Below, piece after piece: positions 1 to 7,387 of a stretch of 7,766 nucleotides of DNA (position 1 is its first letter; the number at the start of each line of letters is the position of its first letter). The DNA is from an uncultured Gammaproteobacteria bacterium. Lineage in GTDB: Bacteria > Pseudomonadota > Gammaproteobacteria > Halothiobacillales > Halothiobacillaceae. Location of the stretch: contig CALKWL010000326.1 in assembly GCA_938004235.1 (NCBI GenBank), forward strand, positions 1 through 7,766, read 5' to 3'. A model generated the notes under the pieces. The model worked only from the letters and a program-made list of their open reading frames with translations. It was not told where the DNA came from and made no database searches. The position numbers were made by a program, and so were the translations under genes.

Positions 1-48
1 AGGGTGACAAGAAGGTTGAAGCGGTAGTGCTTGACAATGGAGAGGAGC
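1..48. other. Foreign or chimeric bases at the left contig end
   Basis: These bases do not encode what should precede the transglutaminase fragment that follows. In the frame of that gene (49-666) there is a TAG stop at 25-27, and the residues just before the conserved WLEGQGW motif are not the expected His-Ala-Trp-type sequence of the catalytic region. In another frame the same bases read GDKKVEAVVLDNGEEL from position 3, which resembles a strand of an FAD/NAD(P)-dependent oxidoreductase, and the codons are less GC-rich than the sequence to the right. I infer a misjoin of a read or contig from another gene, with the junction near 45-50. A true genomic rearrangement is the alternative. Confidence 0.5.
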
Positions 49-666
49 TGGCTGGAAGGACAAGGCTGGGTGCGCATCGACCCCACGGCCAGTGTCGCGC
101 CGGAACGCATTGAAGGCGGCGCCGCAGCGGCCGTACCCAGCGCGACGGAACAGCTTCCCGCCGCATTACGCCGCGACTTCGGCTTTCTGCATCGTGCGCG
201 CCTGCATTGGGATGGACTTGAAAACCGCTGGAATCGCTGGGTCTTGGGCTTTGATGCCAGCGACCAGCAAAGGCTGTTGCAGATGCTGGGCTGGGTTGGC
301 CATCAAAACCTGCGCCTGTGGGGCTTGGTCATACTCAGCCTGCTGATCAGCCTCGCCATCCTCAAACTCGTGCAACACTGGCGCGCGCAGCCCAAATACA
401 CCCCGCAGCAACGCATGTGGCTGGCGTTCCAAACACAGCTCAAGCGCCACGGCGTGGAAATCATTCCCAGCGAATCCCCGCGCGCCCTCATGCAACGCCT
501 GCACAGACAGCATCCCGAATTCGCGCCGCAGGCCGTCGCCTTCATCGAACACTACCTGCACTGGCGCTATGCGGCAGCACCGCAAGACGGCTCTAAACAA
601 GCCCGCCAGGCCTTGCAGGCGCTCGGAACCAGCCTGCGCGCCCACCACTTCACGAGAAAAGGGTGA
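31..666 (+). CDS. C-terminal part of a TgpA-like transglutaminase membrane protein (5' truncated)
   Basis: The family consists of inner-membrane proteins with an N-terminal multi-helix DUF3488 region, a periplasmic transglutaminase-like cysteine protease domain and a C-terminal DUF4129 tail. TgpA of Pseudomonas aeruginosa is the known member and is essential there. Only the tail is present here. WLEGQGWVRIDPTA (residues 7-20) is the signature that follows the catalytic histidine. A linker comes next, then one transmembrane helix at about 95-115 (LWGLVILSLLISLAILKLV). The cytoplasmic tail at about 128-182 has the DUF4129-like pattern ending HPEFAPQAVAFIEHYLHWRY. The open frame can start at TTG 31 or ATG 37, but neither is a true start: genuine homology begins at W (base 49), where the catalytic Cys and His regions should already have been passed. 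The usual protein is roughly 650 residues or more. It is either cut by an assembly junction or a pseudogene. The tail itself is intact to its TGA stop. Confidence 0.75.
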   Translation: MTMERSWLEGQGWVRIDPTASVAPERIEGGAAAAVPSATEQLPAALRRDFGFLHRARLHWDGLENRWNRWVLGFDASDQQRLLQMLGWVGHQNLRLWGLVILSLLISLAILKLVQHWRAQPKYTPQQRMWLAFQTQLKRHGVEIIPSESPRALMQRLHRQHPEFAPQAVAFIEHYLHWRYAAAPQDGSKQARQALQALGTSLRAHHFTRKG

Positions 667-670
667 TTTT

Positions 671-706
671 TAGCAGCCTGTCGGACTTGAGACGATCTGG
701 CTGCTA
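671..706. repeat. Inverted repeat after the transglutaminase gene
   Basis: Perfect 8-bp arms TAGCAGCC (671-678) and GGCTGCTA (699-706) enclose a 20-nt loop, starting a few bases after the stop codon. It does not look like a plain intrinsic terminator of the + strand gene, because the T-run (667-671) lies before the stem rather than after it. The loop sequence GTCGGACTTGA recurs at 896-906. This may be a dispersed repeat of the genome or a 3'-end stabilising hairpin. Confidence 0.45.
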
Positions 707-990
707 GCCGCAAAAACGCCAGACAAAACATAAGCGCAGACTTATAGACAATAAAAAACTTATGCACTACAAAGCCTTAGTTAAGGCATATGCTATTCCC
801 CGACACCCCCGGTCTTAAACTCAACCGGACACTTCGCAAAAACGACCGAACGCGGCCTTGGCGCAAGCCCGCATGTTCCCTCGCCCGGCGCCCCGTCGGA
901 CTTGAAGCATCGAGCGCAGGCGTTATTCCAGGCACACCGTCTGAGCGTGACGTTTTTCCGAGGCGCCCGCCTGCCTGTCGAGGAATCCCC
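707..990 (+). promoter_or_regulatory. Gene-free leader and probable promoter region of the DUF4395-like gene
   Basis: Nothing convincing is encoded here. An AT-rich stretch at about 713-795 contains the inverted repeat CATAAG (729-734) / CTTATG (759-764) and a palindrome, GCCTTA-GT-TAAGGC (774-787), of operator-like size. It is followed by about 200 GC-rich bases. The frame of the next gene stays open back to ATG 790, but the encoded peptide is Arg/Pro-rich and looks non-coding. A GAGGA Shine-Dalgarno at 980-984, 6 bases from ATG 991, fixes the gene start instead. I infer that the promoter lies in the AT-rich part, leaving a long 5' leader. No -35/-10 pair is clear enough to name. Confidence 0.35.
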
Positions 991-1722
991 ATGCTCCAGA
1001 TACTCAAAAACCTTTGGTTCAGAGACCCCAGCGAATCCAGCCCCTACATCAACGAAGTCGCCGTACGCATCCGTGCCGGCATCCTGCTGTTCATCCCCCT
1101 CTACATGTCACTCACCCTGATCGACGCCATCTGGGGCGTGCGCTGGATTGTGGACGGCAACTCGCTCACCGACACCTACAACACCGACTGGGACGGCCAC
1201 ACCATCTACGCCGCAGAAGTCATTCGCCGCACCTGGGACTACAGCGTACAAACCTGGGTGCTGTTCTACGCCCTGTTTGAAATGCTGATCGGCATGAGCG
1301 TCATCACCTCGCGCCTCTCACCCACCATTTACATTGCCAGCTTTCTGGCGCGCAAAACCCCGCCGCTATGGAAGCCGCTGGCGCCCAAGCGCTTTGCCTG
1401 GGGCATCGGCGCAACACTGATTGTCGTGTGCCTTGTTTTCTTCAATCCGGTTCCCGTCGCCGAATTTGTCAACGGACTGGCCGGACACGCCGTGCTTCCG
1501 GAAACCGTCAGCTTCATGCCTTACTGGATTCCCCTCGTCCTGGTCTGGGTCTGCCTTGGGTTTATGTGGATGGAAGCCATTCTTGGCTTCTGCGTCGGCT
1601 GCAAGGTTCACGCCCTGCTGGTCAAACTCGGCGTCCTCAAGGAAGAATGCGAAGCCTGCAACAACATCGACTGGGACGAAATCGCCCGCCGTCGTCAGGC
1701 CAAACAGCAAACCGGCTCGTAA
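991..1722 (+). CDS. Four-helix membrane protein with two CxxC motifs, DUF4395-like
   Basis: A 243-residue inner-membrane protein of unknown function. Hydrophobic segments lie at about 27-48, 83-105, 134-152 and 177-199. After the last helix, C201-VG-C204 is followed by C220-EA-C223, giving a cytosolic-looking cluster of two CxxC pairs that could bind a metal or do thiol chemistry. The NPVPVAEFVNGLAGHAVLP stretch (152-170) and the GFMWMEAILGFCVGC stretch (190-204) recall the DUF4395 family. From memory, close relatives occur in sulfur-oxidizing Proteobacteria; that link is recollection, not seen here. The start is ATG 991 because of the well-spaced GAGGA at 980-984. It is transcribed alone, away from the truncated upstream gene, and its TAA is 4 bases from the stop of the convergent methyltransferase. 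Family assignment is moderately sure; function is open. Confidence 0.7.
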   Translation: MLQILKNLWFRDPSESSPYINEVAVRIRAGILLFIPLYMSLTLIDAIWGVRWIVDGNSLTDTYNTDWDGHTIYAAEVIRRTWDYSVQTWVLFYALFEMLIGMSVITSRLSPTIYIASFLARKTPPLWKPLAPKRFAWGIGATLIVVCLVFFNPVPVAEFVNGLAGHAVLPETVSFMPYWIPLVLVWVCLGFMWMEAILGFCVGCKVHALLVKLGVLKEECEACNNIDWDEIARRRQAKQQTGS

Positions 1723-1726
1723 CCCC

Positions 1727-2995
1727 TCATGCGACGGGGGCTGAGCGCGCGCGAATCAGCAGATTGCGCGGCGTAAGCACCCCGGCGCAAAACTCGCCCA
1801 CCTCGACCGCCAACCCCGCCTCCTCCAGCCCCAGCGCCATATCCAGCACCAGCCACACCTCCAGCGGGCGACGCATGGCGGCGCGGATCAACTCCAGCGC
1901 ACGCACCTCGGCGGCACGACGTTCGCCACTCGCCAGCAGCTCGGCCACCTCATCCGCATTCGGCAGCGGCCAGCCCAAACGCTCGCAGGCGCGCAGCAAG
2001 GCCACGTCATCCGCATCCCGTCCCAGATCGCGCAAGCGTGCGTAATCCTGCAACGCCCGGCCCTGCCGCGCCCCCCAAAGCCGCAAGGCCAGCAAACGCC
2101 GCTTGCGCCGCGCCTCGGCCTGGCGCTGCGCCTGCCCCGCCGTGGTGGTTTCCAGCACCGCCAGACGCAAATCCTCGCGGCTCAAGTCCAAACCGCACGC
2201 CCGCCCGGCGCTGGAACGCGGCAAGTAAACCTCATGCGCGGTGCGGTGATAACAACACGGCGCAAGCACCATGCCCACCGGCATCCCCGCCGACGCCCCG
2301 GTCTGCGCCCGATCAAGCAAGGCACGATGCAAATCGCCGCAAGCGTGCAAGGCACACGCCAGCGTCCCCGGCCCGAGCACAAAAGAATGCGGCAAGGCCA
2401 GCACATCGCACACCTTTGCACGCAGCGCCACCTTATCCCGCGACGCCAACCGCTCCGCCTCCGCGCACAACACGGCATCCCGCTCCAGCGCAAGCACCGG
2501 CAAACCGCTATGCAGCCCCAGCGCCCGCCCCAGATGCGCCTTGCCCGCGCACCAGTCCAACACCTCGCGCGCCTCACCCCACAGAGGCAAGGCCTGCGCG
2601 GCAAACGCCTCCACCTGCGCCCACTTGCGCCCCGGCACATCCCGCCCAAGGTCATGAAACCCTGCGTCATGCAGCCCGGAATCATGAAGCCCAGCCCCAA
2701 GCTCAGGCGGCAACCCCTCCGCCGACAACGCCCCAAGCCGCGCCAGCTCATCCAGCGCCGCCATTCCCGGCAACCAGGGTTCCAGCCAAAGCCGCAAGGC
2801 CGAAGCATCCGCATGCAGCGCCTCCACCTGATCGCGGGACAACGCCAGCAAGGCCGCATGCAAGGCGGGAAAATCCTCCGCCCAAGGCACACACACATGA
2901 TGAAACGGCGCAGGCCGCCACAACGCGGCAAAGGTTTTCAGCAAAGCACCCAGCGCTGACAGGCGCTCGGCATGGGAGGTGGCGTGTTGGGGCAT
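1727..2995 (-). CDS. SAM-dependent methyltransferase, Methyltransf_32-like
   Basis: A 422-residue soluble protein. A poorly conserved, mostly helical N-terminal part (1-100) precedes a class I SAM-binding Rossmann domain. Motif I is VLDWCAGKAHLGRALG (145-160), preceded by PGRKWAQVE (121-129). HACGDL (217-222) and APCCYH (245-250) are the hallmark motifs of the Methyltransf_32 family, which includes GSTCD/METTL25-like proteins. An Arg-rich stretch (290-305) and a helical C-terminal domain follow. The substrate is not known. ATG 2995 is the only good start in the open frame, although no clear Shine-Dalgarno is visible. Residues 103-116 hold a short HD-containing repeat made by a 15-bp tandem duplication (2652-2696), which a close relative may lack. 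The gene is convergent with the membrane protein gene and starts 33 bases after the stop of the gene stump at 3029-3166, so it may once have been second in an operon. Confidence 0.8.
   Translation of the reverse strand: MPQHATSHAERLSALGALLKTFAALWRPAPFHHVCVPWAEDFPALHAALLALSRDQVEALHADASALRLWLEPWLPGMAALDELARLGALSAEGLPPELGAGLHDSGLHDAGFHDLGRDVPGRKWAQVEAFAAQALPLWGEAREVLDWCAGKAHLGRALGLHSGLPVLALERDAVLCAEAERLASRDKVALRAKVCDVLALPHSFVLGPGTLACALHACGDLHRALLDRAQTGASAGMPVGMVLAPCCYHRTAHEVYLPRSSAGRACGLDLSREDLRLAVLETTTAGQAQRQAEARRKRRLLALRLWGARQGRALQDYARLRDLGRDADDVALLRACERLGWPLPNADEVAELLASGERRAAEVRALELIRAAMRRPLEVWLVLDMALGLEEAGLAVEVGEFCAGVLTPRNLLIRARSAPVA
2652..2696. repeat. Three 15-bp tandem units inside the methyltransferase gene
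   Basis: The + strand reads three imperfect 15-mers starting TCATGAAACCC (2652), TCATGCAGCCC (2667) and TCATGAAGCCC (2682). They encode the repeated G-L/F-H-D pattern (GLHDSGLHDAGFHDLG) just before the SAM-binding domain. Because the unit is a multiple of three, copy-number change keeps the frame. Confidence 0.75.
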
Positions 2996-3028
2996 GTCGA
3001 CGTGGGTATGGCGGTGTGGACGAATGTA

Positions 3029-3166
3029 TTAAACCATGTCAAACAGGCGCCAAGGATCAACGAATGCACCGGGCATATTGAGTTCCGGCAGGGATGCTGC
3101 AATGCTTGCCACGAACTCGGTCAGACAACTTGAGCGGATGAGCGGCAGGTGGGATTGATGTTGTGT
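3029..3166 (-). pseudogene. Possible C-terminal stump of an unidentified gene
   Basis: This is a 45-codon open stretch on the minus strand, ending in TAA (3029-3031) and bounded upstream by TGA (3167-3169), without a convincing start. It reads HLPLIRSSCLTEFVASIAA..., then LPELNMPGAFVDPWRLFDMV at the end, with host-like codon choice. It looks like a true protein C-terminus rather than noise. The stop is 33 bases before the methyltransferase ATG, as expected for a preceding operon gene. I infer that the rest of the gene was lost when the Mu-like prophage material to the right arrived or decayed. I do not recognise the family, and chance is a real alternative. Confidence 0.35.
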
Positions 3167-3179
3167 TCAACTGAGATAA

Positions 3180-3320
3180 ATGAAACGCCTTTACTGCGAT
3201 AAATGCGGGAAGATGTGGGAACAAACGGGTTATATCGGGAAGGTTTGTGAAATAACGTTGTGTATTGTGGAAGTGCGCACTAACACAAATCAAGGCTACG
3301 TGATGGCGCTGGCGAGGTAG
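3180..3320 (+). CDS. Small ORF with a CxxC knuckle, doubtful
   Basis: A 46-codon frame starts at ATG 3180 (MKRLYCDKCGKMWEQTGYIG), with C6-x2-C9 and later C23-x4-C28, the spacing of a minimal zinc-ribbon. Mu-like phages do encode a small zinc-binding protein of this general type (Com). Against it, the orientation is opposite to the neighbouring phage genes, its last 25 bases overlap the 3' end of gpG on the other strand, there is no good Shine-Dalgarno, and the family pattern is not complete. Confidence 0.2.
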   Translation: MKRLYCDKCGKMWEQTGYIGKVCEITLCIVEVRTNTNQGYVMALAR

Positions 3321-3751
3321 CTGTTAATGATGTCCAAAATTTCAACTTGATCGTCGTCGCTTATCCCGATGAATGGTCGTGCTGGAATGTCACCCCATGG
3401 TGAGCCATGACCAAAATCACCTTGATCTGCTCCAAACTGCTGAACAGCGGCATACTCCAGCGGAGAGCCGAAAGTTAGTTCGTTGTTGCCAATGAAGTAA
3501 CTGAGCTCATTGGAAAGCCGATGAGTCTCACCGATTAGAGGCTTGGTGCCTCGTTTACGCTCCAAGGTAACGTCACTGTTTTGATCCCATGCGTTGCCGT
3601 CGGGCCCGATACCGGCCGCAAATCGATCTTTAGTCGATGTGGTCAGATATTCGCCGATATCCTGTAGTACAGGTGTGAGGTCGTTCATGCGCTGATGCAG
3701 CGATTGCAAGGCATCAAGCACTTCACGGTCATTAAATTCAACAGTGATCAT
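3296..3751 (-). CDS. Mu-like phage virion morphogenesis protein (gpG type, tail completion)
   Basis: A 151-residue protein matching the Phage_tail_S / Mu gpG family, which acts in joining or completing head and tail. Visible family features are the N-terminal amphipathic helix (about 9-35), FAAGIGPDGNAW (44-55, the F-x-x-G-x-x-P-D-G-x-x-W pattern), the LIGETHRLSNELSY stretch (72-85), EYAAVQQFG (99-107) and the C-terminal IPARPFIGIS (122-131). Mu gpG is about the same length, so the gene looks complete. The start is ATG 3751, supported by AAGGAG about 9 bases upstream. It follows the MuF-type fragment in the same orientation, as F then G in Mu. No further phage gene lies downstream, so the gene has no functional prophage around it. 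Base composition is lower in GC than the flanking host genes. Confidence 0.85.
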   Translation of the reverse strand: MITVEFNDREVLDALQSLHQRMNDLTPVLQDIGEYLTTSTKDRFAAGIGPDGNAWDQNSDVTLERKRGTKPLIGETHRLSNELSYFIGNNELTFGSPLEYAAVQQFGADQGDFGHGSPWGDIPARPFIGISDDDQVEILDIINSYLASAIT

Positions 3752-3785
3752 GCTATATTCTCCTTATCTTGGTCATAGAATCAAA

Positions 3786-3830
3786 CCGTCGTGCTCATAC
3801 CACGAAAACGTTTCGGACGTTGCGGAGGGG
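3786..3830. repeat. Hairpin repeat, copy A (of a direct pair)
   Basis: It shares an identical 21-base core with copy B (3786-3806 and 3901-3921, 115 bases apart, same orientation). The core folds as TCGTG-CTCATAC-CACGA (3789-3805). A second hairpin follows: AACGT-TTCGG-ACGTT (3807-3821), then GGAGGGG. Outer pairing is weak, CCG (3786-3788) with CGG (3823-3825). Confidence 0.65.
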
Positions 3831-3897
3831 ATGTGATCAAGACCTACTTTTTGTCTCCTGACGATATGTCCTATACTACTCGTGGGCTGGTTGCATT

Positions 3898-3941
3898 CCT
3901 CCGTCGTGCTCATACCACGAAGCGCTACGGGCGTAGGGAGG
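3898..3941. repeat. Hairpin repeat, copy B, with closed three-way junction
   Basis: The same first hairpin as copy A (TCGTG/CACGA, 3904-3920) is followed by a second hairpin of different sequence but the same position, CTACG-GG-CGTAG (3925-3936). CCTCC (3898-3902) pairs with GGAGG (3937-3941) to enclose both. The stop codon of the MuF-type fragment (TAG, 3925-3927 on the minus strand) lies in the second stem. Conserved pairing with changed bases in the second stem suggests selected structure. Confidence 0.65.
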
Positions 3942-4440
3942 GGGGACGGCCCAACTTCCACATCGATTGCAAAGCCAGCATTTTCCTGCCGCTACGCACC
4001 TCCATCGCCAATACATAAGTCACGTCACCAATGCGCTTAATAACACGCACAATGGGTCTGCCTACGTCCGATTTACCAGCATCTTCGATCTTGTCTGGGT
4101 CTGAAATGATTTTAGGCAATAGCGAGTAATCATCAGCGCTCACACCAGACTGTCCTTGCTTGGCTTCAGCCGCATCATCACCATGGTCTTTTAGCACCTT
4201 GCGAACGGTTGATGCGTCGAATGCCCAGTCGTAGGAGTTGAGTGATACGGCATCACTAATGGTGATCAGCGCGATTATTGTGGCTTGATCCTTAGTCAAC
4301 AACCCCAGCGTTCGATACTCATCCACCTTGCGACCGGACAACACAGCCTGGGCATAGCGGCGCGCATCATCTGCGACCGACGGAAGAGCTCGATAGGATG
4401 TAGCCAACGCATCACGTACTGACTCCGGCACATTTTGCAT
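3925..4440 (-). CDS. C-terminal fragment of a MuF/gpF-type phage head protein with a nuclease-like toxin domain (probable pseudogene)
   Basis: The open frame is 171 codons from ATG 4440 but continues in frame without a start, through TSYTLAKAYMQNV, into the REP at 4466-4495, so the 5' part of the gene is missing. After a helical stretch (1-65), D75-A-S-T-V-R-K-V-L-K-D-H86-G-D, then DDYSLLPKIISDPDKI (103-118) and a final EVRSGRKMLALQSMWK (147-162), match the pattern of the phage Barnase-EndoU-ColicinE5/D-RelE-like (PBECR) domains found fused to the C-terminus of MuF head proteins. Such MuF toxins are a described family of phage-borne polymorphic toxins. H86 is a candidate catalytic residue by analogy. 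In Mu, F precedes G, and that order is kept here. The MuF part itself is gone, and the ATG has no recognisable ribosome-binding site, so expression is doubtful. The last residues (RPPSLRP) come from repeat copy B and are probably not original. Confidence 0.6.
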   Translation of the reverse strand: MQNVPESVRDALATSYRALPSVADDARRYAQAVLSGRKVDEYRTLGLLTKDQATIIALITISDAVSLNSYDWAFDASTVRKVLKDHGDDAAEAKQGQSGVSADDYSLLPKIISDPDKIEDAGKSDVGRPIVRVIKRIGDVTYVLAMEVRSGRKMLALQSMWKLGRPPSLRP

Positions 4441-4465
4441 ATACGCCTTGGCCAGCGTGTAGCTC

Positions 4466-4560
4466 GTAGGGCGGAATAGCGCAGCGTATTCCGCCGCATG
4501 GGGCTTGGTCTGGCTCCACCCTCCGCCTTCGGCGCATTACGCTACGCTAATGCGCCCTAC
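4466..4560. repeat. REPIN 1 (two inverted REP hairpins, GTAG...CTAC)
   Basis: It begins with GTAG (4466-4469). The first hairpin is GGCGGAATA (4470-4478) / TATTCCGCC (4487-4495), with an 8-nt loop. After a 35-nt spacer comes the opposed hairpin GGCGCATTA (4531-4539) / TAATGCGCC (4548-4556), followed by CTAC (4557-4560). The GTAG tetranucleotide next to the hairpin is the guide that RAYT transposases recognise. It lies just before the RAYT gene and cuts off the MuF-type frame. Confidence 0.85.
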
Positions 4561-4587
4561 ATTCGTTCAATATCCGCCGGTTATTTC

Positions 4588-5121
4588 ATGCCTGATTATC
4601 GTCGTGCATTTTGCCCCGGCGGGACTTTTTTCTTCACCGTCAATCTGTTGCAACGACGGAACAACCCGCTTCTGACTCGTCATGTGGAGACTCTTCGCGC
4701 CGTGGTGCGCGAGGTTCGGCGCAAGCATCCCTTTCATATCCACGGCTGGGTGGTTTTGCCAGAGCACTTGCACGCCATCATGGAGCTTCCGCAGGGAGAT
4801 GCTGATTTTTCCATGCGTTGGCGCCTGATCAAGTCAGGCTTTTCAAAGCAGCTTCCCGTGGATGAGCGGCGTTCGCGCGTGCGGATGAACCGGGGCGAGC
4901 GGGGTATCTGGCAAAGGCGATTTTGGGAGCATCTGATTCGTGATGAGGCGGATTTTGCCGCACACATGGATTATCTGCATTTCAATCCGGTGAAGCATGG
5001 GTATGTGCAATGTGTTGCGGATTGGCCGTTTTCGACGTTTCACCGTCTGGTTGCGGCGGGGGTTTATCCGCAGGATTGGGCGGGAAGTGCAAGGGCGGAT
5101 GGTCTGAGCCTACCTGATTAA
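4588..5121 (+). CDS. REP-associated tyrosine transposase (RAYT, IS200-like HUH family)
   Basis: A 177-residue single-strand DNA nuclease/transposase of the Y1 HUH type, which cuts at REP hairpins next to the GTAG guide and is held responsible for REP spread. Visible motifs are YRRAFCPGGTFFFTVNLLQR at the N-terminus, H60-L-H62 in LPEHLHAI (the HUH metal site), IWQRRFWEHLIRDEADF (107-123), and the catalytic tyrosine in MDYLHFNPVKHG (Y129). All catalytic residues are present and the length is normal for the family (E. coli TnpA-REP is about 165). I chose ATG 4588, since the open frame back to ATG 4498 runs through REP DNA. No strong Shine-Dalgarno is visible. REPs lie on both sides within about 30 bases, the usual genetic setting, so self-regulation through them is possible but unproven. 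Confidence 0.92.
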   Translation: MPDYRRAFCPGGTFFFTVNLLQRRNNPLLTRHVETLRAVVREVRRKHPFHIHGWVVLPEHLHAIMELPQGDADFSMRWRLIKSGFSKQLPVDERRSRVRMNRGERGIWQRRFWEHLIRDEADFAAHMDYLHFNPVKHGYVQCVADWPFSTFHRLVAAGVYPQDWAGSARADGLSLPD

Positions 5122-5134
5122 GCCCCAAGCCTTC

Positions 5135-5164
5135 GGCGCATTACGCTGCGCTAATGCGCCCTAC
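5135..5164. repeat. Single REP after the RAYT gene
   Basis: Hairpin GGCGCATTA (5135-5143) / TAATGCGCC (5152-5160) with loop CGCTGCGC, followed by CTAC (5161-5164). Both stem arms are identical to the right half of REPIN 1. It lies 13 bases after the RAYT stop and may also act as its transcription end. Confidence 0.85.
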
Positions 5165-5176
5165 CTTTGATTTTCT

Positions 5177-5291
5177 GTAGGGTGGAATAGCGGGCTGATG
5201 TCAGCTTCGCGTTCAGCGTATTCCGCAGCATGGGGCTGATCTGGCGCCATGCTGCGCATCCGGCGCATTACGCTGCGCTAATTCGCCCTAC
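5177..5291. repeat. REPIN 2 (diverged copy)
   Basis: GTAG (5177-5180) is followed by a decayed hairpin: GTGGAATA (5182-5189) pairs with TATTCCGC (5219-5226) with one G-T pair and an enlarged loop. A spacer clearly related to that of REPIN 1 (GCATGGGGCT...) comes next. The opposed hairpin is GGCGCATTA (5262-5270) / TAATTCGCC (5279-5287, one mismatch), ending in CTAC (5288-5291). The divergence suggests an older copy than REPIN 1. It lies just beyond the 3' end of uup. Confidence 0.8.
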
Positions 5292-5317
5292 CATGCTGCC
5301 CGTCACCCCTCTCCTGT

Positions 5318-7324
<2,007 letters not shown>

Positions 7325-7387
7325 AGGGGACTCGTGCGGTTGATGTATCCCATCAAGAAGGTTAAGCGTAGGAGGGCGGGCTTGCAC

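Larger units (their letters stand above)
4466..5291. mobile_element. REP/RAYT island
   Basis: REPIN 1, the RAYT gene, one single REP and REPIN 2 make a compact unit framed by GTAG at the left and CTAC at the right. RAYT genes are usually single-copy and vertically kept while spreading REPs in trans, so this need not be a transposon that moves as a whole. It sits exactly between the broken phage gene and the 3' end of uup (26 bases to the uup stop). Confidence 0.65.

Noticed and set aside
790..990. N-terminal extension of the DUF4395-like protein to ATG 790
   Set aside because: The added residues are Arg/Pro-rich and unlike the family, and a good GAGGA Shine-Dalgarno stands before ATG 991.
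1723..1741. Bidirectional terminator between the convergent genes
   Set aside because: Only a CCCC/GGGG pairing with no T-tract on either side, and it overlaps the end of the methyltransferase coding sequence.
2038..3081. 347-codon open frame on the + strand opposite the methyltransferase
   Set aside because: It is Pro/Ala/Arg/Thr-rich low-complexity sequence, a shadow of the GC-rich methyltransferase gene, with no start signal or family motif.
3110..3124. 15-base identity CACGAACTCGGTCAG with 7406-7420 (acyl carrier protein end)
   Set aside because: Both encode LTEFV but the surrounding residues differ. Probably chance or common codon use, not an att site.
3786..3921. CRISPR repeat-spacer unit
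   Set aside because: Only two copies, 115 bases apart, with extra structure after the repeat and no cas gene.
3786..3941. Hammerhead-type ribozyme
   Set aside because: The three-way junction shape fits, but the CUGANGA and GAAA core boxes are absent on both strands.
3773..3961. 62-codon minus-strand frame between the MuF fragment and gpG
   Set aside because: It runs through both hairpin repeats in different frames and has no recognisable domain; the DNA structure explains the region better.
7325..7387. Uup start at GTG 7387
   Set aside because: The extra 21 residues are not family-like, and MPLLTVDHLNF at 7324 is the normal N-terminus of the first ABC domain.
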